Assembly: GCA_902791475.1 (NCBI GenBank)
Contig: CADAWC010000021.1
Location: 1-54,910, forward strand
Length of the DNA stretch: 54,910 nt
Reading direction: 5' to 3'
Source of the DNA: Fibrobacter succinogenes
Lineage (GTDB): Bacteria > Fibrobacterota > Fibrobacteria > Fibrobacterales > Fibrobacteraceae
Both the position numbers and the translations under genes were made by a program. Positions 33,976 through 43,314 of the stretch are shown piece by piece (positions within the stretch are counted from its first letter, which is position 1; each line of letters opens with the position of its first letter). The notes below the pieces were generated by a model. The model made no database searches. It was not told where the DNA came from and worked only from the letters and a program-made list of their open reading frames with translations.

Positions 33976-34917
33976 TTATTTAAGGACACGACCGTCATAA
34001 ACGCTAAAGCGGGCCACACGGCCAAACTTCGGTACAGGAACCGGAGTTTCAACTCCGTTCAAGTACATCTTGCCAATAGCGCGCGGTTCACCAATCACAA
34101 TATAAAGCGTACCACTTGCGGTATAGACAAGCTTGTTATCAACCGTTGCGATGTTCGCTTCTTTTACAAATTCATCATCGTCTTCATCACGCTTGATGCC
34201 AATCCAGGAGCGCATTTCACCAGAACCGACGAGTTCAATGCGAGTGCGACCGTTATCCGAAACCGGGCCGGTTATAGTCGTATCTTTCTTGGAGGTCGAA
34301 GAGATAAAAATCGTTGCAGATGCCGGGAGATTTTCAGCTTTTTTCACAGCCTTGTCGACTTCGGCCTGCGTCACCGTCTCGTTTTTCTCGTCCTTGATGG
34401 AATCGACCGGAACCTTGATTGCACCTTCAGGCATATCCTGGTTGACTTCCGAAGAATCTTCGGCAGCAACCACCGATGGCGGATTGGTACTAGCGTCAGA
34501 AGCGGCTTTTTCACGGGTCACAAAATGGAGCCCGACCACCAAGAGGACGAGAATAATCACGATAGCTATAGGCACAGCCTTGCTACGTGGTTTCTTTTCT
34601 TCGTCCGTCATCGGAGCGATATTCTTGATGGGTTCAGCCTCGCGGACTTCGTAGCTTGAGCCCACTTCTTCGGCATACATTTTAAGGACAGCCTTGGGAT
34701 CCAAGCCAAGCTTTGAACTTACAGAATTCAAATAACTACGGACATAAGCTTCGACCGGCAAAGACTTCCAGTCGCTCGATTCAATGAAATGAAGCATCTT
34801 TACCGAGATTTTCGTGCGCTCGGCAAGATCTTCAATAGTAAGTCCTTGAGATTCACGAACGCGGGCCAAAAAGTCACCAAGGCGTTCGTTTGGATTTTTC
34901 TCTTCCAACTGAATCAT
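33976..34917 (-). CDS. rodZ: RodZ-like helix-turn-helix membrane protein
   Basis: 313 residues. The N-terminal helix-turn-helix domain (LGDFLARVRESQGLTIEDLAE, about residues 12-90) is the MreB-binding HTH_25 type. A basic stretch and a single membrane helix follow at about residues 112-134, then a disordered Ser/Asp/Glu linker. The last 85 residues are a beta-rich DUF4115-type periplasmic domain (SWIGIKRD, then KMYLNGVETPVPVPKFG). RodZ links MreB to the rod complex. Three nucleotides separate it from maf. Confidence 0.87.
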   Translation of the reverse strand: MIQLEEKNPNERLGDFLARVRESQGLTIEDLAERTKISVKMLHFIESSDWKSLPVEAYVRSYLNSVSSKLGLDPKAVLKMYAEEVGSSYEVREAEPIKNIAPMTDEEKKPRSKAVPIAIVIILVLLVVGLHFVTREKAASDASTNPPSVVAAEDSSEVNQDMPEGAIKVPVDSIKDEKNETVTQAEVDKAVKKAENLPASATIFISSTSKKDTTITGPVSDNGRTRIELVGSGEMRSWIGIKRDEDDDEFVKEANIATVDNKLVYTASGTLYIVIGEPRAIGKMYLNGVETPVPVPKFGRVARFSVYDGRVLK

Positions 34918-34920
34918 TTG

Positions 34921-35493
34921 CTATACCCTAACTTGTAAACCATCCAACATTTCCAGTGTACGTGCAACCGGTAACCCAACCACGTTGTAGTAGCAACCGT
35001 TGATAGACTTGATCAAGCGCGCACCATTCGTTTGAATGCCGTAAGCGCCAGCCTTATCCATCGGGTCCCTAGAATTTACATATTCTTTAAGCTCTTGTAA
35101 GGTGCAGTTTCTAAAAAACACCTCTGTTTTCTCTTCGGAGGCGCTGAGGATTTCACCGTTACGGGCAATCGCAACTCCTGTGATGACAAAATGGCTACGA
35201 TTGTTTAGTTTGCTTAACATTTCAAGAGCGTTCGCTTCGGATTTCGGCTTGCCGAGCGGAACTTTGTCCAGAAACACAAGCGTATCAAAACCGAGCACAT
35301 AAGCATCGCGTTCCTGGCGAGAAACAGACAAAGCCTTGATGCAGGCGTTTTCACGCGGAAAGTCGAGCGGATTTGCACTTGTGGGCCTTTCGTCTTCGCC
35401 CGAGACAACCACGCGGAAGTTAACACCCAACTGTCTTAAAATTTCGGAACGGCGCGGCGAACCGCTTGCAAGAACAATTTCAGATTTAGTCAT
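34921..35493 (-). CDS. maf: Maf-type nucleotide pyrophosphatase
   Basis: 190 residues from the ATG at 35493. Maf proteins hydrolyse (often modified or dTTP/UTP-type) nucleoside triphosphates and influence septation. The signature opening ASGSPRRSEILRQLGV is intact, as are the catalytic Asp in VLGFDTLVFLD, SHFVITGVAI and the terminal INGCYYNVVGLPV. It lies between lptD (13 nt upstream) and rodZ (3 nt downstream). Confidence 0.93.
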   Translation of the reverse strand: MTKSEIVLASGSPRRSEILRQLGVNFRVVVSGEDERPTSANPLDFPRENACIKALSVSRQERDAYVLGFDTLVFLDKVPLGKPKSEANALEMLSKLNNRSHFVITGVAIARNGEILSASEEKTEVFFRNCTLQELKEYVNSRDPMDKAGAYGIQTNGARLIKSINGCYYNVVGLPVARTLEMLDGLQVRV

Positions 35494-35506
35494 ATTATCC
35501 ACAGCA

Positions 35507-37984
35507 CTAGTCATAACTCTTTGTATCGGTGCTGCCGGCGTTAAGCTTGATATCAGGCAGGTCGCGGACATACACGGAGAAGCTCCAGCCCGCAGCAGGT
35601 CCTGTCGGCGTCCATGTGAAATCGAGCTGCCAGCAATGCAACACACGTTTGAACGTAAATTCATGCGAGACAAACTTGCCTTCGTTATAATCGTAACGGG
35701 TGCTATAAGAAACATCCCAGTTGACCGTCGGCTGGAACGAGGCAGAAATACCCGTAGAATGCGAAATGTTGTCTTTGAACAAATTCTTCGCCACGCGCGT
35801 ACTGCTGAACGAATAACGGTAATCCAAACTCAAAGACCACTTGAGCATCTCGTACTTTTCAAGTTGTGACGGAAGACCGCCATTAAACGTACCGCTCCAA
35901 TGGAAATTCTTTGAAAGTTCATAGCCCCAATACGTGAGTTCCGGGAATTTTACCTTGTTCGGATTCGAGTCGTACTTATGGTAGAAGCTATGGCGCGTAT
36001 TGATGGTAAACATGTAGTCCGGCAAAATCTGGAAACCAAATGACGACGAAATATCCGAGAAATTGAGCGAATCAGCAGCAAAGTTATACGAGAAGCTATG
36101 CCTTGTCGTGAGCAAACGGCGTGTGCCATATTGGTCCTCAACTGCCTTAGCCTTTTTCGTAGAATCGCCCGTTGTATCGACATGCCCAGCCACCTTGAGA
36201 TACTTGATATCAAAGTCGTTACTCAAGCTAAAGCCAATCGTCTGTTGCTTTTCCTGATACGGATACTGTCCCAAATACGGATGCGGAGCAAACTTCTTGA
36301 CCGTATCAATTTCAGGTGCGTACGTGTAAGAAACACTCGGAGAAAGCACATGGCGAACACCCGTGAAACGTCCAATTTCAGGCACCCAGATACCATAAAG
36401 TTTCGTATCGGCCGTCAAGCTGTAATTGTGGTTGTACGCGACATTACCAAACGTTCCCTCGTCCGGATTAAAGCTCATATAGCGCTTTCTCTTGTACAGA
36501 GAATCGTTCGGATTGCGCCAAGACGTACCCGTCCAATAGCCCGTAAATGTAGCACGCGGCGTAATGTTAATGACGTCAAAAAGTCGCCCAGAGTAATCTA
36601 ACGTGTACGTACCCGTATAGCCCAAGTATTGCGCGGTCGTATCCTTGTTGAGTGTGGTATCACGTTCGCGATGCGACTTGTAGTTAAAGCGGTTCGTAAA
36701 GCTGTAGTTGAACTTTTCAAGGAACGACTGGAACGAGCCGTCCTCTGCCGCCACCTCACCTTCGTCCAATTCAAAGTTGAAAAGGTTCCCGCTCATGCGG
36801 TACTGGATATCAGGCAAGTCCCTTTCAAGCATGCCCGTTGTAAGGTTATGGCTCTGCGAAATCTTGACCGTCAAACTTTTGTTATTCCCGAACTTTCCGG
36901 AATACGCCAACGATGCATTAGCCTGCTGGTTCAAAATCGTACTAGCTTCTAGCGAGTTATCCTTACGGACGCTCTGCTTGCTCACAAAAGACCCCTGACC
37001 GCTCAACGTATGCTTCGCATCGGGAGTCAAGTTCTGGTTATGCGAGAACTGGATATCGTAATCGCTATGGGCAAAATCAAATTCATTGAGGTAACTCGTG
37101 TACTTCAAATACCCATCTAACAAATAACGCTTCTTGTATCGAACTTCGCCTGTGAGCGTCGAACGTTCAAAGCGAGCTTCTTCACCTTCAATAATGTCCG
37201 CGGCGATAGTTGCATCCCAGTAATCGTTAGCGGCGTAATAGAAACCGATATTACGCATGTAATAGCCCTGTTTCTGGTCACCACCGAACTTGGGTGTCAA
37301 AAGGCCCGACTTACGCCCACTCTTAAGCGGAGCCACAATCATCGGGAGAACCGCCACCGGCACATCAGCAATGTTCAACACCACCGGTCTTGCCGTAATC
37401 GTTTCCTTGGGCTTTACCACCATGCGGCGGCCATAGAAGTAGAAATGCTGGTGCGTCGTATCGTTACAGGTACTGAAGTCGCCACGAGCAATCTGGATTC
37501 GCGTGTCCGGCAAGCGACGGACCTCCATGCCGTTCAACTGCTGATTGTCCTGGAACGTCGTCGCGTAATACACCTCGCCTATTTTGGACTTGAGGTTGTA
37601 CTTGAGGCGCATCCCCGAAAGTGACGGATTTTTGGATTCACGAAGGATCGGGTTTCCGCTTGCGGCGAGAATCTGGTTTTTCTGATCCATCCAAATCGTA
37701 TCGGATTCCAACGTTGCCGTGCGGTACTTGAGCTGCGCCGACTTATTCAAGTTGAACGTAGAAGTTTCCACATCGTACACAAGATCGACCGCATGATATT
37801 CAATCGTATCCACCCCAGTCGTATCGTTCATCCAATCGACTTCAGTCGTGTCTTCGACAGGCTGCTCGCGTTCTTCAAGTTCAAAGCGGGTCATTTCCTC
37901 GCCGTAAGAGCAAGGAGCAAAGACCGCAGCGAAAAACAATGCGATAACGGCCCACAGAACGCAATGGGTTTTGGATAAAATCAC
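35507..37984 (-). CDS. lptD: LptD-like LPS assembly outer membrane protein
   Basis: 825 residues from the GTG at 37984, chosen because it opens directly with a signal peptide (cleavage near SYG-EE); an ATG at 38032 would add 16 residues and has no ribosome binding site. Residues 60-200 are an LptA/OstA-like periplasmic beta-taco (VETSTFNLNKSAQLKYRTAT, MRLKYNLKSKIGEVYY). The rest is a large beta-barrel rich in aromatic strands with a final GWSFSVYVRDLPDIKLN. It matches the LptD organisation though it is weakly similar to the E. coli form. It heads the lptD-maf-rodZ-hisB operon and fits the Kdo enzyme gene kdsB at 13.9 kb. Confidence 0.8.
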   Translation of the reverse strand: MILSKTHCVLWAVIALFFAAVFAPCSYGEEMTRFELEEREQPVEDTTEVDWMNDTTGVDTIEYHAVDLVYDVETSTFNLNKSAQLKYRTATLESDTIWMDQKNQILAASGNPILRESKNPSLSGMRLKYNLKSKIGEVYYATTFQDNQQLNGMEVRRLPDTRIQIARGDFSTCNDTTHQHFYFYGRRMVVKPKETITARPVVLNIADVPVAVLPMIVAPLKSGRKSGLLTPKFGGDQKQGYYMRNIGFYYAANDYWDATIAADIIEGEEARFERSTLTGEVRYKKRYLLDGYLKYTSYLNEFDFAHSDYDIQFSHNQNLTPDAKHTLSGQGSFVSKQSVRKDNSLEASTILNQQANASLAYSGKFGNNKSLTVKISQSHNLTTGMLERDLPDIQYRMSGNLFNFELDEGEVAAEDGSFQSFLEKFNYSFTNRFNYKSHRERDTTLNKDTTAQYLGYTGTYTLDYSGRLFDVINITPRATFTGYWTGTSWRNPNDSLYKRKRYMSFNPDEGTFGNVAYNHNYSLTADTKLYGIWVPEIGRFTGVRHVLSPSVSYTYAPEIDTVKKFAPHPYLGQYPYQEKQQTIGFSLSNDFDIKYLKVAGHVDTTGDSTKKAKAVEDQYGTRRLLTTRHSFSYNFAADSLNFSDISSSFGFQILPDYMFTINTRHSFYHKYDSNPNKVKFPELTYWGYELSKNFHWSGTFNGGLPSQLEKYEMLKWSLSLDYRYSFSSTRVAKNLFKDNISHSTGISASFQPTVNWDVSYSTRYDYNEGKFVSHEFTFKRVLHCWQLDFTWTPTGPAAGWSFSVYVRDLPDIKLNAGSTDTKSYD

Positions 37985-38085
37985 GGTTCCACAAGATAGA
38001 AAAAATGAACGCTCCAAATACGAAGCGTTCATCAAATTTTTTGTGTAAAGCGGAAACTAATACCGCCTGCGAGAAGTACAGCGAA

Positions 38086-38895
38086 TTACTTCAGCACAGC
38101 GTTTGCACCGCTCACAGCGCCATTGTGGTCAATGGAAATAACATAGCGGCCGCTCGGCACCTGAGCACCATTCCAGTTGAGCGTATTCACGCCTGCAATA
38201 GCGTTGTCGAGGTTCAGCGTTGCCACCTGTTCGCCATCAGCGGTCATGATAGAAACCGTTGCACGGCCCGGAGACTTGAGCGTGAATGCGATAGCCTTGC
38301 GGTTGAAGAGACGGAGGCTTGTGTCACCCGTGCGAACCGGAGTCGTCTTGGTGAACTTCGGAGCGGTCTTTGCCTTTTCCACATAAATTCCGTTGACTTC
38401 AGCAGAAGCAACAGCGACATCGTTCTTGATGAGGTTGCCACGGCTAAGCACAGCAACGAGCTGCTTGTCGTTTTCGGTAGCGCTAGCAAACGTTTCGAGT
38501 TCCTGAGCGTTCACGCGTTCCTTGTCGCCGTACCAGTTCTTGACAGCCTTGTTGTCCAAGTCCTTCACGGTAATCTGAGCGCGACGAATCACGGCAGAAT
38601 AGGTTTCGCCATTGCTCGTGTAAGTAATTTCAAGCGGCTTATTGACCTGGCCACGAAGCTTAGACTTCGAAAATTCAATATTCTGCCCCTTGAGGCTCAC
38701 ACCGTCAACAGAGGTAATCACGTCGCCAGCACGGAGGTTGGTCTCAGCAGCAGGCGTACCCGGGATGACTTCAGCCACGTGAACACCTTCGCCCACCTGG
38801 TAAATGGTGATGCCGACGCCACCAAAGGATTCGTCAGCCATAAGCGGAGCAGTCATCATCGCAGCGATCAAAGAAGCCTTAACGAAAGAATTCAT
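38086..38895 (-). CDS. Secreted PDZ-domain protein with FlgD/sorting-like C-terminal domain
   Basis: 269 residues with a signal peptide (cleavage near PLMA-DE). A PDZ domain occupies residues 25-110 (GVGITIYQVGEGVHVAEVIPG, AGDVITSVDGVSL). A middle linker leads to a C-terminal Ig-like domain with AGVNTLNWNGAQVPSGRYVIS, the FlgD/T9SS-type pattern, here followed by a short tail. No protease residues are seen, so it is probably an adaptor or surface protein. GGAG precedes the ATG. Alone between repeats. Confidence 0.8.
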   Translation of the reverse strand: MNSFVKASLIAAMMTAPLMADESFGGVGITIYQVGEGVHVAEVIPGTPAAETNLRAGDVITSVDGVSLKGQNIEFSKSKLRGQVNKPLEITYTSNGETYSAVIRRAQITVKDLDNKAVKNWYGDKERVNAQELETFASATENDKQLVAVLSRGNLIKNDVAVASAEVNGIYVEKAKTAPKFTKTTPVRTGDTSLRLFNRKAIAFTLKSPGRATVSIMTADGEQVATLNLDNAIAGVNTLNWNGAQVPSGRYVISIDHNGAVSGANAVLK

Positions 38896-39004
38896 AATAT
38901 TCTCCTTAAAATTTTACTTCATTAATATACATTAAAAAAATGCTATTTCAAGCGACATAGTCTAGAAAATTGAGCCCAAACGGACGCAAAAACCTAAAAA
39001 GGCC

Positions 39005-39026
39005 ATGCCGGCTCTATGGCCGGCAT
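39005..39026. repeat. Dispersed GGGCATGACA-type palindrome (copy 4)
   Basis: ATGCCGGC and GCCGGCAT form an 8-bp stem with a 6-nt loop, followed by GACA. It lies between the secreted protein gene ending at 39057 and the PDZ gene. Confidence 0.65.
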
Positions 39027-39056
39027 GACATTTCAGCAAATATTGCAAAAAAACAA

Positions 39057-40169
39057 TTATTCCGTCAATTCTCGCGCTTCTTCATTAGAAGGGCGGTCGT
39101 CTTCGTAATCCTTGATAGTCTTGTCGCCCGGCACAACGATAAGGCCAAGGGTTACCGGCTCGCCCTTCAAATTGATGTAGGCTTCCAGGTAAAGCGTGGT
39201 CGAGAGGCGAATCAAACGCAAATCCATCATGGTTCCGCCCTTGTGGATGCTCATCGGATCGCGATTGAAGAAGAGGAACTTCTTGTTGATGTATTCAAAT
39301 CGGTCTTTTTCGTAATTGATGGACCATTCCGTATCGCCGTCGTTTTCCTGGCGGTAGGTGCAACGGTCGTTATCAATATCGCATTCGAAGCTTGCGCTTT
39401 CCTGGTAACGCTTGTTCCATTCGCGGCTAAAAGCGCAGGACTGCACGCGGGAACCACCATTACGTTGTTTGTTCAGCTGGTCGTTAATGACAACGTAATC
39501 CATCTTCATGTTCTTGACTTGATTGTACACATTCATGAGGATGATGTAGGCTTCGATATCTTTGGGGCACTTGCCAGTGAGATTCACGTCTTCGTGAGCC
39601 TTCAAAAGCGTCTGTTGCAAATCGATGTCAATAGCATCCGGAATTTCGCTCTTCTTGATTTTTTCAAGCGTTTCCTTGGGCGGCACGTGGATAATCTTGT
39701 CGCCTTTCTTAATGGCGTAACCGAGCTGGTCGCGCACATAGTCCAAGCACTGCTGCACGTGAATGTGGACCGTATTGGATCCTGCAGAAACAAAGTCCGC
39801 ACCAATGCGCACGTTCCATTCGTCAGCAGTATTTTTCGCCGCCTTATCAAGTTCGCAGAACGGTTCTTCGCGGGTACCGTCCACGAAAATCAAGTTCACG
39901 TGAAGCTTTGTCACGAGGGATTCTTCTTTGTTGATGGCGCTACCCAAACTCCAGAAATTCGGATTCAGGCGGAGCACTTCGGCAAAAGCCTTGTCGCCAT
40001 CGAATGCCGGCAAAAGCGAATCGTTACGGGCGTTTTTCTCTTGCAAAAGTTCGGAATAAGACGTTTTGACGTCCATATTGTCGAACGAATTACGGGCAAC
40101 GGCAGAGAATGCAGACGTCGCCAAGAACGAACACGCTAAAGCTACAGAAACGCGCAACATTGAAAACAT
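39057..40169 (-). CDS. Secreted protein of unknown function
   Basis: 370 residues. A signal peptide (cleavage near SAFSA-VA) is followed by a soluble alpha/beta protein with six cysteines, an IRIGADFV-like strand and an HIHVQQCLDYVRDQLGYAI helix. The middle has a KMDYVVINDQLNKQRNGG strand-loop. The pattern is unfamiliar to me. It begins 10 nt after the ZnuB-like permease gene, with AGGAGAGGG before the ATG, so it is cotranscribed and may be part of metal or envelope homeostasis (inference). Confidence 0.72.
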   Translation of the reverse strand: MFSMLRVSVALACSFLATSAFSAVARNSFDNMDVKTSYSELLQEKNARNDSLLPAFDGDKAFAEVLRLNPNFWSLGSAINKEESLVTKLHVNLIFVDGTREEPFCELDKAAKNTADEWNVRIGADFVSAGSNTVHIHVQQCLDYVRDQLGYAIKKGDKIIHVPPKETLEKIKKSEIPDAIDIDLQQTLLKAHEDVNLTGKCPKDIEAYIILMNVYNQVKNMKMDYVVINDQLNKQRNGGSRVQSCAFSREWNKRYQESASFECDIDNDRCTYRQENDGDTEWSINYEKDRFEYINKKFLFFNRDPMSIHKGGTMMDLRLIRLSTTLYLEAYINLKGEPVTLGLIVVPGDKTIKDYEDDRPSNEEARELTE

Positions 40170-40179
40170 TTTCCCTCTC

Positions 40180-40986
40180 CTATTTTTTCACAATCTTTTT
40201 AACGGCAAAGTTGAGCAAGTACAAGATGACGCCGCCCGCAATAATTGTAGGGCCGACGACAAAATTCAACTGGCAAGCGACTAAAAGTCCAAGCACCACG
40301 AGCACAAGCGAAACCAAAACCGAAATAACCATCATCTGGAGCAAATTCTTGGCATAGCACTCCGCGATGTAAGCGGGAATCGTGAGGAGCGCAATCACGA
40401 GAATCATGCCCACCGCCTGCACAGCAATCACGACCGTGAGCGCAATCAGCGCAATCAAGAGCATGTAGTAGTTCAACACGGGAATGCCACGGACGCGTGC
40501 GAACTCCGGATCGTACGAAATCGAAAGGAAATTGCGGAAGCAAATCGAAACCGCCCCCAAGATGAACACGAGCAACGCCCCCATCCACCAGAGAAGTTCC
40601 GTCGGCACGGTCAAAAGGCTACCGAACAAGAAACTCATCATTTCGCCGCTATAACCAGGCGTCAAATCCGTCAAAATCACGCCAAGCGCCATGCCTGCCG
40701 CCCAAATGATTCCGATAAACGTATCAGCATGTTTGCGGTCGCGCCAAGTGAGCGCACCCATGAGCATCGCGCAGGCGAGCGCAAAACCAAGCGAGCCAAG
40801 CATCGGCGAAAAGCCAATAAAGCAAGCCAGTCCCACCCCACCAAACGAGGCATGCGCCACACCGCCCGAAAGAGCCGTCAAGCGGTTCACCACGACGTAC
40901 GTTCCCATAACGCCACAGGCAATGGCCACAAGCACCGCTGCGATGAGGGCGTTCTGCATAAAATCCATGGAAAGTAAATCGAGCAT
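40180..40986 (-). CDS. ZnuB-like metal ABC transporter permease
   Basis: 268 residues with about eight membrane helices. YVVVNRLTALSGGVAHASFGG is the family hallmark of zinc/manganese permeases (ZnuB/MntB type). VRGIPVLNYYMLLIALIALTVV and the later VIALLTIPAYIAECYAKNL helix also match. The cognate ATPase and metal-binding protein are not in the window. Start codon is the ATG at 40986 without a strong ribosome binding site; MDF at 40968 is an alternative. Confidence 0.85.
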   Translation of the reverse strand: MLDLLSMDFMQNALIAAVLVAIACGVMGTYVVVNRLTALSGGVAHASFGGVGLACFIGFSPMLGSLGFALACAMLMGALTWRDRKHADTFIGIIWAAGMALGVILTDLTPGYSGEMMSFLFGSLLTVPTELLWWMGALLVFILGAVSICFRNFLSISYDPEFARVRGIPVLNYYMLLIALIALTVVIAVQAVGMILVIALLTIPAYIAECYAKNLLQMMVISVLVSLVLVVLGLLVACQLNFVVGPTIIAGGVILYLLNFAVKKIVKK

Positions 40987-41103
40987 GTTTTTAGCTTTTG
41001 GTTATTAGTTATTGGTTATTAGTCAATAGACTTTTGTTTAATAATCGCGTCCAAGGCGTCTTATAAAAACTAAAGACCAATGACTATTGACTAAAGACCT
41101 CTG
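40987..41103. repeat. Inverted heptamer element (copy b)
   Basis: GGTTATT-type units on the plus strand (40999-41030) face a mirrored arm (41068-41100) that begins six nt after the stop codon of the HAD gene. The spacer holds a GCG-rich piece. Units keep 7-bp phase in both arms. Confidence 0.85.
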
Positions 41104-41802
41104 TTAAAGATTCGTAATCAACTTCTCCCGTAAATTTAGTAAATGCGGGATATGAAAATCCACCCAACTAGGCGCTTGGATGTTCGGATTCACAAGAACC
41201 GTCGTCCAGCCACGTTCATGAGCGGGTTCCAAATTGCGTAGCGAATCTTCGAGCAACACAATTTGCGACTTTTCTGACGATTCTTGAGCCAAGACGCCCC
41301 GCGCCACAAGCCATTTTTCGATTTTATCGTACGCGCTCACGTGAGGCTTGCCTTCCCAATCCATGAGCTTGAGGTCAAAAACATCCTCAATTGCAGAATC
41401 GAGCTGCATGTGCGCCATGCCCGCGCGACTCCAATCCCCTCGCCCATTCGTAAACACAAAGCGGTGCCCCACAAGCGACTTCAGGAGTTCGAGCTTTTCA
41501 GGCGCTACCTTCGGGTAAATCAGATATTCGGGTTCATGGATAAAGTCAAAAAAATCATCGGGGCGGGTGCCGTTCATCGCCATGAGTCCCGAAAGCGTCG
41601 TTCCAAAGCGATGCAGATAATCCTTGCGGATTTCCGTTGCGCTTTCGAATGTACCGCCAACCGTTTTTTGAACAAATTCAGCAATACGGTGGTCGAGCGA
41701 ATTTAAGACAAAGCGCTCTTCTTCGCCGTAAAGCGTCAAGTCGTAATCGAATAGCCAAATTTTCGAAGCATCGTTTTTGATGCCGATATCCAGCGCACTC
41801 AC
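41104..41802 (-). CDS. HAD-superfamily pyrimidine 5'-nucleotidase-like phosphatase
   Basis: 232 residues starting with GTG at 41802, which has GGGG about nine nt upstream. The HAD nucleophile motif is FDYDLTLYGEEE, with both Asp residues. FVFTNGRGDW provides motif II, and the ending VLLEDSLRNLEPAHERGW carries motif IV acidic residues. The pattern is that of SDT1-like pyrimidine nucleotidases. It lies 21 nt after dgt, so nucleotide-pool clean-up is a shared theme. Confidence 0.82.
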   Translation of the reverse strand: MSALDIGIKNDASKIWLFDYDLTLYGEEERFVLNSLDHRIAEFVQKTVGGTFESATEIRKDYLHRFGTTLSGLMAMNGTRPDDFFDFIHEPEYLIYPKVAPEKLELLKSLVGHRFVFTNGRGDWSRAGMAHMQLDSAIEDVFDLKLMDWEGKPHVSAYDKIEKWLVARGVLAQESSEKSQIVLLEDSLRNLEPAHERGWTTVLVNPNIQAPSWVDFHIPHLLNLREKLITNL

Positions 41803-41823
41803 TTCGTAGCACCCCTGAGAACT

Positions 41824-43131
41824 TTAATAGCCCATCGCAAGCCCGCCAATTTGACGAGCAAGGTAAGTGGCGTAATTGTCCGTCATGCCGCTCACAAAGT
41901 CGAGCACCTGGTGATAAGCTTCGGCGGTCGTCACACTCTGGCCAATCTTGGCTTGCCCAATCAAGCGCACAATGCGGTTTGCACGGTACGAATTGCGGTC
42001 GTTCTGGCGATAATCGTAAACACCATTGATAAACGCCTCAAGCACGGTGCTGAGCGTCGTATAGCTGCCGACTTCAAGTTCCGTCTTACGGCGGTCGGGG
42101 TAAATGCGTTCTACGCCCAAGCGCTTTGCAATGCGGATGCCTTCCATCGTATCGGAACGGGAAAGGTCAATCAAATGCTTGTCGAGCGTCCCTTCCATGA
42201 TGCGGTCGTAATGTTTTACAAAAAGCACCGCCACATCATCAATCAAGTTCTGAATAGCACGCCCACGAATGCTACTGAGGAAGTCTCTGAAGTTCTGACC
42301 GTTTTCTTCGAACTCGCGGTCGATATCGACTTCCGGACCACACAAGAAACTGAACATGTTGCGCACATCGCCAAACGTCAAAATGCCAAGTTCAATCGCA
42401 TCTTCAACGTCAAGGATGGAATAGCAAATATCGTCTGCCGCTTCCATCAAATAAACTAACGGATGGCGCGCCCAAACACCATTTTCAATTTCCGGAATTC
42501 CAAGAATTTCTGCCGTTTCGCGGTAGAGTTCGGCTTCAGTGCGGAACAAACTCGTCGGGCAACCGTAATACGCAAGTCGCGGGTACTTGATCATCGAACC
42601 GATTGTTGCGTACGTGAGGCGCATGCCGCCATCAAGGAAGTGGTATTCGAGTTTGCTCAAAATGCGGTGGCCTTGAGCATTACCGTCAAAGTTTTCGAAG
42701 TCTGCAATTTCCTTGTCGCTCAGTTCAGACATCGGCGCAGAATGGCGATTCTTGCGGAACCATTCGCGGATAGCGGCTTCACCTGCATGACCAAACGGCG
42801 GGTTACCAATATCGTGAGCGAGGCACGCCGACTGCACAATCGTACCGAACTGGTATTCGTTCACGTACTTCGGCAAATGCTTTTTAATCAGGTGATACAC
42901 CGTAATCGCGAGGCTACGGCCCACACTCGAAACTTCGAGGCTGTGCGTGAGGCGGCTGTGAACGTGGTCATTCACCGAGAACGGGTGGACTTGTGTTTTG
43001 CGGCCTAAACGACGAAAAGCGGTAGAAAAAACGATGCGGTCGTAATCGCGATGGAAGTCAGAACGGTTCGGATCCGGATCGGCCGGGTGACCGTAACGCG
43101 TTGCAGAAAGAAGCGTATCCCATTGTAGCAT
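41824..43131 (-). CDS. dgt: Deoxyguanosinetriphosphate triphosphohydrolase-like protein
   Basis: 435 residues. HD-domain dNTPase that cleaves dGTP to deoxyguanosine and triphosphate. RIVFSTAFRRLGRKTQV, RLTHSLEVSSVGRSL and the metal-binding ACLAHDIGNPPFGHAGE are diagnostic. PLVYLMEAADDICYSILDVEDA supplies the second Asp of the HD site. Length fits the shorter dGTPase-like subfamily. The HAD nucleotidase gene follows. Confidence 0.93.
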   Translation of the reverse strand: MLQWDTLLSATRYGHPADPDPNRSDFHRDYDRIVFSTAFRRLGRKTQVHPFSVNDHVHSRLTHSLEVSSVGRSLAITVYHLIKKHLPKYVNEYQFGTIVQSACLAHDIGNPPFGHAGEAAIREWFRKNRHSAPMSELSDKEIADFENFDGNAQGHRILSKLEYHFLDGGMRLTYATIGSMIKYPRLAYYGCPTSLFRTEAELYRETAEILGIPEIENGVWARHPLVYLMEAADDICYSILDVEDAIELGILTFGDVRNMFSFLCGPEVDIDREFEENGQNFRDFLSSIRGRAIQNLIDDVAVLFVKHYDRIMEGTLDKHLIDLSRSDTMEGIRIAKRLGVERIYPDRRKTELEVGSYTTLSTVLEAFINGVYDYRQNDRNSYRANRIVRLIGQAKIGQSVTTAEAYHQVLDFVSGMTDNYATYLARQIGGLAMGY

Positions 43132-43314
43132 GCTATAAATATAGAAAGGTTATAGACTTTAGGTATTAGGCGTTAGGTAAAGAATCGCGGCTTCTCCCCA
43201 AAGAGGATAACTCAACTAGAAAACTAAAGTTTTCAGTTTCGTATAGCCGCCCTATACAGATGCATAAAATGCATGGCTATTTCCTATTACCTATGACCTA
43301 CAACCTAACTCCTA
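43132..43314. repeat. Inverted heptamer element (copy c)
   Basis: One arm (43147-43180) and a mirrored arm (43270-43314) consist of TAGGNNN units in 7-bp phase. On the minus strand the first TAG of the second arm is the stop codon of the metallophosphatase gene. The spacer includes a small TATAGCCGCCCTATA-type palindrome. Confidence 0.85.

Noticed and set aside
35494..35715. Longer Maf reading frame starting at 35715
   Set aside because: The additional 74 residues are the antiphase translation of the lptD end; the family start ASGSPRR is right after the ATG at 35493.
38033..38085. Terminator between the PDZ gene and lptD
   Set aside because: The best stem is only six pairs with a G-U pair and has no T run.
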